8,731 bases of DNA from Dehalococcoidia bacterium (GTDB taxonomy: Bacteria > Chloroflexota > Dehalococcoidia > Dehalococcoidales > E44-bin46): assembly GCA_020343755.1 (NCBI GenBank), contig CP070810.1, positions 582,892 through 591,622 of the forward strand, in the 5' to 3' direction. The notes beneath the pieces were generated by a model that was not told where the DNA came from, made no database searches, and worked only from the letters and a program-made list of their open reading frames with translations. The number at the start of each line of letters is the position of its first letter. Within the stretch, counting starts at the first letter, position 1. Shown here one piece after another: positions 1 through 7,199 of the stretch. A program made the translations under genes and the position numbers.

Positions 1-1068
1 AATGCTACTACGCCCATCACTCCAATCGGTATGAACATGAAGGTCACCCTCTATATCAGACAGTTCCACCAGCTTAGGCAGAATGCCTTTTTCTGCCAGT
101 TCTACTTCCTGCTGACCCTCTCGTATCTCAGGAGGGATAAACTCCAGGCCCTGCCGGTGATAAAAAGCTTCCTCAGTGGCAAACTTCTCCAGCTCACCGG
201 TTGCCAGGTTAGTGATGCCATACTCGCTTAATTTTAGTCCCTGTCGGTGTGCCCTCTCCCTGAGGTTAATATTATGCTGCTTACTACCGGTGAAATACTG
301 CAGGGTGGAGCCAAAGGAATCGTGGTCTACAATTCTGAGGTCAACCTGAAACCCGCCAGAAACAACCACGCTTGCCTTGGTCGTGCCGCTGGCTAAGACC
401 TCCTTAACCTGGGGCAAAGTGGTGAAGGCGTGGATTGCTTCGGTAGCCTTATCCGTCGTGCCCATAAGGTCAATATCACCCACTGTTTCCCGAAAGCGGC
501 GCAGACTTCCAGCTGGAGTCAGATGACGCAATCCGGGTAAGGGACTAAGCCTAGCCATAATCTCATCCACCACTGGCAATGCCTCGCTGATAGGGATACG
601 CTGGCTCCGTTTCTTTCTCCTTAGTGCCTGAATCTGGCGCAGTATACTGTCTACTGTTTTATCACCCATACGGGGTAATGAAGCCACCTTACCACCAACG
701 ATAGCTGTTTCCAGTTCGTCTATTGACTTTATGTCAAGTTCTTTGGTAAGTAGCATCGCTGTCTTGGGTCCAACGCCAGGCAAATCAAGCAAGGTGCTAA
801 TCCCCGCAGGGAACTCAGCCTTCAGCTTCTCATAAAACTCAAGCTTGCCAGTAGTTACCAGCTCGGTAATCTTCTTGGTAATAGCCTCCCCCACCCCGGG
901 GATTCCCTTTAACCTATCCTCAGCTACTAGCTGCTCCAGCTCAACCGGCAGGTGTTCAATGGAGCGAACCACCTTCTGGTAAGCCCGAATTTTAAACGGG
1001 TTCTCCTCCTTAAGCTCCAGGAGGTCAGCAATATCCTGAAATACCTTGGCAATCTCTTTATTATTCAC
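1..1068 (-). CDS. polX: PolX: family X DNA polymerase / PHP phosphoesterase, 3' end outside window
   Basis: The first 356 residues of a bacterial PolX are present; the frame is open to base 1 and the family is usually about 570 residues, so most of the PHP domain is missing. Bacterial PolX enzymes are gap-filling, repair-type polymerases with a metal-dependent PHP exonuclease domain. Visible in order are an N-terminal helical 8-kDa-like region (about 1-90) with a helix-hairpin-helix (PGVGEAI, 57-63), a second HhH (PGVGPKTA, 97-104), the nucleotidyltransferase block AGSLRR (186-191), catalytic Asp198 and Asp200 in GDIDL, and the third catalytic Asp243 in QVDLR. The PHP domain opens with DLHVHTDWSDG (342-352), including the metal-binding HxH. 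The start is GTG at 1068, with an AAGG ribosome site just upstream. It overlaps the preceding 71-residue gene by 8 nt, so translation is probably coupled. It is the last visible gene of the prs-secA operon. Confidence 0.96.
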   Translation of the reverse strand, partial: MNNKEIAKVFQDIADLLELKEENPFKIRAYQKVVRSIEHLPVELEQLVAEDRLKGIPGVGEAITKKITELVTTGKLEFYEKLKAEFPAGISTLLDLPGVGPKTAMLLTKELDIKSIDELETAIVGGKVASLPRMGDKTVDSILRQIQALRRKKRSQRIPISEALPVVDEIMARLSPLPGLRHLTPAGSLRRFRETVGDIDLMGTTDKATEAIHAFTTLPQVKEVLASGTTKASVVVSGGFQVDLRIVDHDSFGSTLQYFTGSKQHNINLRERAHRQGLKLSEYGITNLATGELEKFATEEAFYHRQGLEFIPPEIREGQQEVELAEKGILPKLVELSDIEGDLHVHTDWSDGRSSI

Positions 1069-1276
1069 TAGCCTTAATCTTCTCTCTTATCCACTCCCAG
1101 TCCGGGTTGCCATGGTTAAAGAATGACTTAAAATTATCCTTCAGCCACTCGTAGTAATCATCCTCGGTATACTGACAGAACGCCTCAACCAAAGACTCCC
1201 TTGAAATATCCTCAGGAATCTCCAAACCTTTTAACTTACACTCCAAGAATTCCTTAACCACTTGCCTGTCAAGCAT
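1061..1276 (-). CDS. Hypothetical 71-residue protein upstream of polX
   Basis: I do not recognise this family. The product is small, rich in acidic and aromatic residues (for example YTEDDYYEWLKDNFKSFF) and looks mostly helical. It has no signal peptide, membrane segment or Cys motif, so it is probably cytosolic. Reality as a gene is supported by position: it begins 20 nt after the EVE-domain gene, ends with an 8-nt overlap into polX, and fills space in an otherwise gapless operon. The ATG at 1276 has AAAGG directly against it, which is closer than usual for a ribosome site. A GTG at 1261 (residue 6) with AGG three bases upstream is a possible alternative start. An in-frame stop just upstream (1289-1291) rules out a longer form. 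A role linked to PolX is only suggested by the overlap. Confidence 0.65.
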   Translation of the reverse strand: MLDRQVVKEFLECKLKGLEIPEDISRESLVEAFCQYTEDDYYEWLKDNFKSFFNHGNPDWEWIREKIKASE

Positions 1277-1296
1277 CCTTTGGCTCCGCTAGAATA

Positions 1297-2169
1297 TTAA
1301 ATGCCAAGCTCTCTTTCAAAATCCTTGTAATTCTTTTTGCGTTTGTAAAGCTCCTCAACTTGCTCTAGCACAATAAATTTGAGACGGCTGTTAATCTCAT
1401 GAAATGATCCCGCGAGCAGGCTCTGTGCCTTTCCTCTAGCTTCTTGAGGAGCTACCAGGAATATATTACTATTCCACAAATCGAAGGCGTGTTTGAGCTT
1501 CGCTAATGCGTGGTAGATATCCCCCCCAACTTGGATTTCAAAAACATAAGTCGGAACCGAGTTTACCACTCTTCTCCAAACAACATCGAGTTTTCCTAAG
1601 TCAAATTGATACTCTGGCTCAGCGATATAGTTTTGAAGGTTTCCAATTGCAATTAATTTCTCTTTTAACTGTTCGTGCGAAATAGGAGCACCTTCTGTTT
1701 CTCCAGCTATACCCACGAATTCTGCGGGTATCTCTGCAATCAGAGAGGGTTGACGAGCTAAAACAGCATATCCTGTTTTTCTTAGGTCGGAGAGTAATTT
1801 CTTCCCAAGGTTCTGATCAAGCAGCTGAAAGCCAGCACGAGGCCATAGATCCCTCGAAGTTACTTTCTCGCTTACCCATTTATCCGGAGCCAAGCAAAAC
1901 TCCACATCGAATTCAAAGCGCAAAGGCCAAATCACCTTACGCTGCTTTATCTCGTCGGGCCAAAGGGGCTTATCTTGCTTAAACTTTGTTCGAGCAATAC
2001 CATACCCAATAATCCCCGGGACTGGTGCAGTAGCATAGAATATCAGCTTATCATTCTCAGCAAGACTCTCCCATAAGTGACGTTGCGTCGCCTTGAGGCC
2101 CCAGATATCTCCATGCTTAAATGCGGTACGCCAATTTTGCGGACTACCCACCACTAACCAATAATTCAT
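1297..2169 (-). CDS. EVE-domain protein with PD-(D/E)XK-like C-terminal domain (candidate modified-DNA endonuclease)
   Basis: The N-terminal part (about residues 1-140) reads as an EVE/PUA-like domain. It starts MNYWLVVGSPQNW, then has WGLKATQRHLWESL (23-36), a hydrophobic strand NDKLIFYA (39-46), GIIGYGIAR (52-60), and a VIWPLRFEFDVEF strand pair (79-91). EVE domains are known to bind modified bases in DNA or RNA and are often fused to restriction nucleases. The C-terminal half (about 165-290) has LDVVW with Asp195, a turn, then YVFEIQ with Glu211 and Gln213, followed by a helix rich in Ala, Lys and His (DIYHALAKLKHAFDLW) and a strand NIFLVAP. This D...ExQ pattern fits a PD-(D/E)XK nuclease fold in which the usual Lys is Gln. 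The nuclease reading is my inference. The ATG at 2169 has AGGAG four bases upstream. The gene lies within the prs-secA-polX operon, with gaps of 21 and 20 nt. No partner methylase or McrBC-type gene is visible. Confidence 0.75.
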   Translation of the reverse strand: MNYWLVVGSPQNWRTAFKHGDIWGLKATQRHLWESLAENDKLIFYATAPVPGIIGYGIARTKFKQDKPLWPDEIKQRKVIWPLRFEFDVEFCLAPDKWVSEKVTSRDLWPRAGFQLLDQNLGKKLLSDLRKTGYAVLARQPSLIAEIPAEFVGIAGETEGAPISHEQLKEKLIAIGNLQNYIAEPEYQFDLGKLDVVWRRVVNSVPTYVFEIQVGGDIYHALAKLKHAFDLWNSNIFLVAPQEARGKAQSLLAGSFHEINSRLKFIVLEQVEELYKRKKNYKDFERELGI

Positions 2170-2190
2170 GTTACTCCTAACAATTATTTC

Positions 2191-2382
2191 TTAGCAGTCA
2201 GCTTCCTCAATCCCATCCCAGCAATTAAGGTGGCAAGCATAGCGGACGCAAGAGCCTTGAAAGTCTAGCTCGTCACCTGATTTTGTAACCACGCCTTCGG
2301 CAACAACAAGAACATTTTGTCCTTTGTTCATTGGTTTTCCGCACTTATCACAGGTGGTAACGCCTAAGCAAGCATCCATCAT
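2191..2382 (-). CDS. Small Cys-rich, probably zinc-binding protein
   Basis: This is a 63-residue protein of no family I can name. A CDKCGKPM knuckle (Cys11, Cys14) lies near the N-terminus, and a second cluster, CVRYACHLNCW, provides Cys45, Cys50, His51 and Cys54. This arrangement suggests one structural zinc site resembling half a LIM or zinc-ribbon fold. Between them is a hydrophobic beta-like stretch (VLVVAEGVV). No signal peptide or membrane segment is seen. The start is the first of two tandem ATG codons, with a strong GGAGG six bases upstream. The gene begins 15 nt after the secA stop, so it is almost certainly read on the same transcript. Its neighbours secA, whose C-terminus also binds zinc, and the EVE-domain gene do not settle a function. 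Confidence 0.75.
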   Translation of the reverse strand: MMDACLGVTTCDKCGKPMNKGQNVLVVAEGVVTKSGDELDFQGSCVRYACHLNCWDGIEEADC

Positions 2383-2397
2383 AGTGAGCCTCCAATA

Positions 2398-5060
<2,663 letters not shown>

Positions 5061-5061
<1 letters not shown>

Positions 5062-5285
5062 TATCCTTCTCTCTCAATTAGCTTTCTAGCCTTCTCTGCC
5101 ATTGACTCCTTGACCATTACCTTGACCTCACCCATCCCATCGACGGTAAAGGTATGCACTGAAGGCGCCGCCGTTGATTTCAATAAGCAAGGTACTCCGT
5201 AACTCTCAAGCAAGCCCTTAATAACCTGAGCTTCTATTTCACCTTTTGCCTGATATACCTCTACTATTTCCTCACTCTTGCTCAA
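5061..5285 (-). CDS. DUF2007-like small protein between prs and secA
   Basis: The 74-residue protein matches my recall of the DUF2007 family (putative signal-transducing proteins): an N-terminal EEIVEVYQAKGEIEAQVIKGLLESYGVPCLL, then a short loop, a strand GEVKVMV, and a final helix carrying MAEKARKLIE. It should be a compact ferredoxin-like fold of soluble type, and its biochemical role is unknown. The start is TTG at 5285, not an ATG. This is supported by AGGAG at 5292-5296, six bases upstream, which lies inside the last codons of prs. The gene overlaps prs by 14 nt and secA by 1 nt, so all three are very probably translated in a coupled way. Confidence 0.85.
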
Positions 5286-6216
5286 ACATAGCTCCTATAG
5301 ATAGTCCGGTATGAATACGGTGGATGGCTTCACCTAGTAGTGGGGCTATAGATAAAACCGTAATCTTGTCCAAGTTCTTATTACCGGTGACCGGGATAGT
5401 ATCGGTAACCACTACCTCTTTTACCGGGCACGAGGCTATCCTCTGGATAGCTGGACCGGAGAATACCGGGTGAGTGCAGCAGGCGTATACTTCATTTACC
5501 CCTCGCTCCATCAAGGCAGAAACAACACCCACCAGGGAGCCAGCAGTGTCTATTTCATCATCCACAGTAAGCGCCACCTTGCCCTCCACCTCGCCAATCA
5601 CATTTAATGTCTCAGCCTGGTCAACATTGCCTATCCGCCTCTTTTCCATAATAGCCAAAGGGGCATTAAGCTTAGCCGCTAAGTCTCGTGCCCGCTTGGA
5701 AATACCAATATCAGTGGCAACTACCACTAGGTCATCAAAGCTCATCTCCTTAAAATAGTCACTTAACAGATAAAGGGCTGTCAGTTCGTCAACGGGTATG
5801 TTAAAAAAGCCCTGAATCTGGGCGGCGTGCAAATCCACTGTGAGTAGTCGATTGGCCCCAGCCACGGTAAGCAGGTCAGCCACTAACCTAGCCGTTATCG
5901 GCACCCGGGGTTGGTCCTTCTTATCAGTGCGACCGTAGCCATAGTAAGGAACCACGGCAGTAATACGTGCCGCTGAGGCCCGCTTCAAGGCATCGAGCAT
6001 AATCAATAGCTCAACTAGGCTTTTATTGACTGGGGAGGAAAGGGGCTGAATAACAAAGGTATCCCGCTGACGGACATTCTCCAGAATACGAACAAAGGTA
6101 TTCTCGTTACTGAACTCAAAGACTTCACACTTACCTAAAGGGATACCAAGGTACTCGGTAACTGCCTGGGCTAAGGCAGGATGAGCATTGCCACTAAATA
6201 CTTTTATCTCGTCCAT
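5272..6216 (-). CDS. prs: Ribose-phosphate pyrophosphokinase (PRPP synthetase)
   Basis: Prs makes phosphoribosyl pyrophosphate from ribose 5-phosphate and ATP in the cytosol, feeding purine, pyrimidine, histidine, tryptophan and NAD synthesis. The 314-residue length is normal. Family blocks present are VRILENVRQRDTFVIQP (42-58), PVNKSLVELLIMLDALKRASA (62-82), VVPYYGYGRTDKKDQ (88-102), TVDLHAAQIQGFF (126-138, with His130), the flexible-loop KRR (192-194), VDDEIDTAGSL (218-228, the PRPP-binding loop) and VYACCTHPVFSGPA. Two sites depart from the textbook bacterial enzyme: FSNEN (35-39) replaces FSDGE, whose acidic residues contact the adenine of ATP, and ATDIGISKRA (167-176) replaces SPDxGGxxRA. 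Both may be lineage-specific. The ATG at 6216 has GGAG eight bases upstream and a good promoter about 38 nt before it. It is the first gene of the operon. Confidence 0.97.
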   Translation of the reverse strand: MDEIKVFSGNAHPALAQAVTEYLGIPLGKCEVFEFSNENTFVRILENVRQRDTFVIQPLSSPVNKSLVELLIMLDALKRASAARITAVVPYYGYGRTDKKDQPRVPITARLVADLLTVAGANRLLTVDLHAAQIQGFFNIPVDELTALYLLSDYFKEMSFDDLVVVATDIGISKRARDLAAKLNAPLAIMEKRRIGNVDQAETLNVIGEVEGKVALTVDDEIDTAGSLVGVVSALMERGVNEVYACCTHPVFSGPAIQRIASCPVKEVVVTDTIPVTGNKNLDKITVLSIAPLLGEAIHRIHTGLSIGAMFEQE

Positions 6217-6253
6217 TTAACTCACTCCATATTTGTTGATTAACCTTTGATTA

Positions 6254-6282
6254 ATTATAGCACTATTTGTAATTGCAGTGAA
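6254..6282 (-). promoter_or_regulatory. prs: Sigma-70-type promoter for the prs-secA-polX operon
   Basis: On the minus strand, TTCACT (6277-6282, four of six consensus bases) is followed by a 17-nt spacer and a perfect TATAAT (6254-6259). The -10 lies 37 nt before the prs ATG. This is the only strong promoter seen for the seven-gene run. Two TTGATTAA direct repeats on the plus strand (6236-6243 and 6247-6254) fall at the expected start of transcription and could bind a regulator. The assignment rests on sequence match only. Confidence 0.65.
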
Positions 6283-6404
6283 AAGGTGCTTGAAAGGAGG
6301 TATAAGTAGAAAAGCAAAGACAAAAGTATCTAGCAGTTAACAATAAAGACAAGCTAAGGGGATAAGGCAATCTGTCACCCAAGTGCTGGCCCATGGGGTG
6401 GTGC

Positions 6405-6884
6405 CTATTGGCACTGTGGGAAGGGTGGTTTGGTGTCTATTCCAAGCTCTTTAAGCGCCCTATCTTGCAAAGTCTCCAGGTGCGAGCTCAGTTGCTGGCG
6501 CTCCTGTTCAGATAGGGAAGACATTATCTGACGGACGGACTCTATTTTGGATGCTTGGTCACAGGCTTGCTCTCCCTTGTCGGTTAAGCTAACTCTTACC
6601 AGGTTCTTTTTGGGTAAGTCTTTCGTCTTGCTCACCAGTCGCTTCTTTTCCATTCGGTTCAGGATACCGGAAACGGTGTGAGGCTTTCTGAACAGCCACC
6701 GCGATATCTCAGATGGTATTGCCTGATTATCAAGACACCGAACAATAAACAAAACCGCAGCCTCCTCAGGTGAAATGCCATATTGCCTCAGTTCCTTTTC
6801 CCTGGCTTTGAACAGCGTATCTTGTGCCTGGAATAACAACCACCACAGGGTGTAATCTTCGTCTTCAAATAAAGGATTTCTCAT
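6405..6884 (-). CDS. MarR-family transcriptional regulator
   Basis: A 159-residue winged-helix protein of normal MarR length is encoded. An N-terminal dimerisation helix (YTLWWLLFQAQDTLFKARE, 11-29) leads to the DNA-binding domain. ISPEEAAVLFIV (37-48) is followed by IPSEISRWLF (56-65), the recognition helix HTVSGILNRMEKKRLV (69-84), the wing KTKDLPKKNLVRVSLTDKG (86-104), and C-terminal dimer helices rich in Glu and Gln. It resembles MarR proteins I associate with Dehalococcoides-type genomes, though the ligand is unknown. I chose the ATG at 6884: the longer reading from TTG at 6896 would place its first codons on the TTGAGGAGG that serves as ribosome site. The gene diverges from the exported repeat protein, and the shared region holds candidate operators, so autoregulation or control of the neighbour is likely but unproven. 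Confidence 0.9.
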   Translation of the reverse strand: MRNPLFEDEDYTLWWLLFQAQDTLFKAREKELRQYGISPEEAAVLFIVRCLDNQAIPSEISRWLFRKPHTVSGILNRMEKKRLVSKTKDLPKKNLVRVSLTDKGEQACDQASKIESVRQIMSSLSEQERQQLSSHLETLQDRALKELGIDTKPPFPQCQ

Positions 6885-7055
6885 GACCCTCCTCAAATAT
6901 AGATTATGTTGCTGACAGGGCTATCTTAATCAACAATTCAGCCCCAAGCATCCAAGTGTAATTCGGGTATTCTACCATAAGTTTGACCAAAAATCCAACT
7001 AAGGTGGCTAAACCTCACCTGACTGCCTCAAAATCTTCACAAACCCGCCAAGCTA

Positions 7056-7084
7056 TTGACAAGTGTAACTTTTTCACTTACGAT
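7056..7084 (+). promoter_or_regulatory. Promoter of the exported repeat-protein gene, with overlapping dyad
   Basis: A perfect TTGACA (7056-7061) is followed by 17 nt and TACGAT (7079-7084, four of six consensus bases). The spacer holds an inverted repeat, AAGTG (7061-7065) and CACTT (7075-7079), so a protein bound there would block RNA polymerase. The predicted leader to the ATG at 7200 is long, about 110 nt. Function is inferred from sequence match and position. Confidence 0.55.
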
Positions 7085-7113
7085 ATTCATAGTCGATATT
7101 TATATACGATATT
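7081..7113 (+). repeat. Three CGATATT direct repeats at exact 13-bp spacing
   Basis: CGATATT occurs at 7081-7087, 7094-7100 and 7107-7113, so the starts are 13 bp apart both times. The first copy overlaps the -10 of the rightward promoter and the others cover the early transcribed region. The first two units also share ATA in the following bases (10 of 13 identical). This looks like a tandem protein-binding site; the MarR protein encoded alongside is the obvious candidate, although MarR proteins usually prefer palindromes. Confidence 0.6.
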
Positions 7114-7199
7114 TTCCCGAGTTATGTGTCTTAAAAAATAACCAAAATTATTCGCCCTGTGACAAAGACAGATTGATATAGAAGTCCAGGGGGGAGAAA

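Larger units (their letters stand above)
6885..7199. other. Divergent intergenic region between marR and the repeat-protein gene
   Basis: These 315 bases hold no credible gene on either strand. Left to right they contain the marR ribosome site (AGGAGG, 6888-6893 on the minus strand), AT-rich sequence without a convincing marR promoter, the 9-mer CAAGTGTAA at 6953-6961, the same 9-mer at 7060-7068, a rightward promoter at 7056-7084, and three CGATATT repeats (7081-7113). An AT-rich leader with AGGGGGGAG (7188-7196) follows, six bases from the ATG if AGGGGG is taken as the core. The layout suits a MarR regulator binding in the shared region. Confidence 0.6.

Noticed and set aside
1086..1096. 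TTATCCACT resembling a DnaA box
   Set aside because: It is a single imperfect match inside a coding gene, with no cluster or AT-rich unwinding region nearby.
6295..6300. AGGAGG on the plus strand, or its complement read as a 16S rRNA 3' end
   Set aside because: No start codon or open frame follows on the plus strand and the surrounding sequence is not rRNA.
6401..6414. Short hairpin GTGCC-TATT-GGCAC at the marR stop codon as a terminator
   Set aside because: The stem is only 5 bp and no T-run follows on the minus strand.
6885..6896. Longer MarR start at TTG 6896
   Set aside because: The TTGAGGAGG codons are the ribosome site for the ATG at 6884.
6233..6936. TTGTTGATTAA before prs (6233-6243) and its complement before marR (6926-6936) as a shared operator
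   Set aside because: An 11-base match between AT-rich intergenic stretches is expected by chance at this length, and the two lie at different positions relative to their genes.
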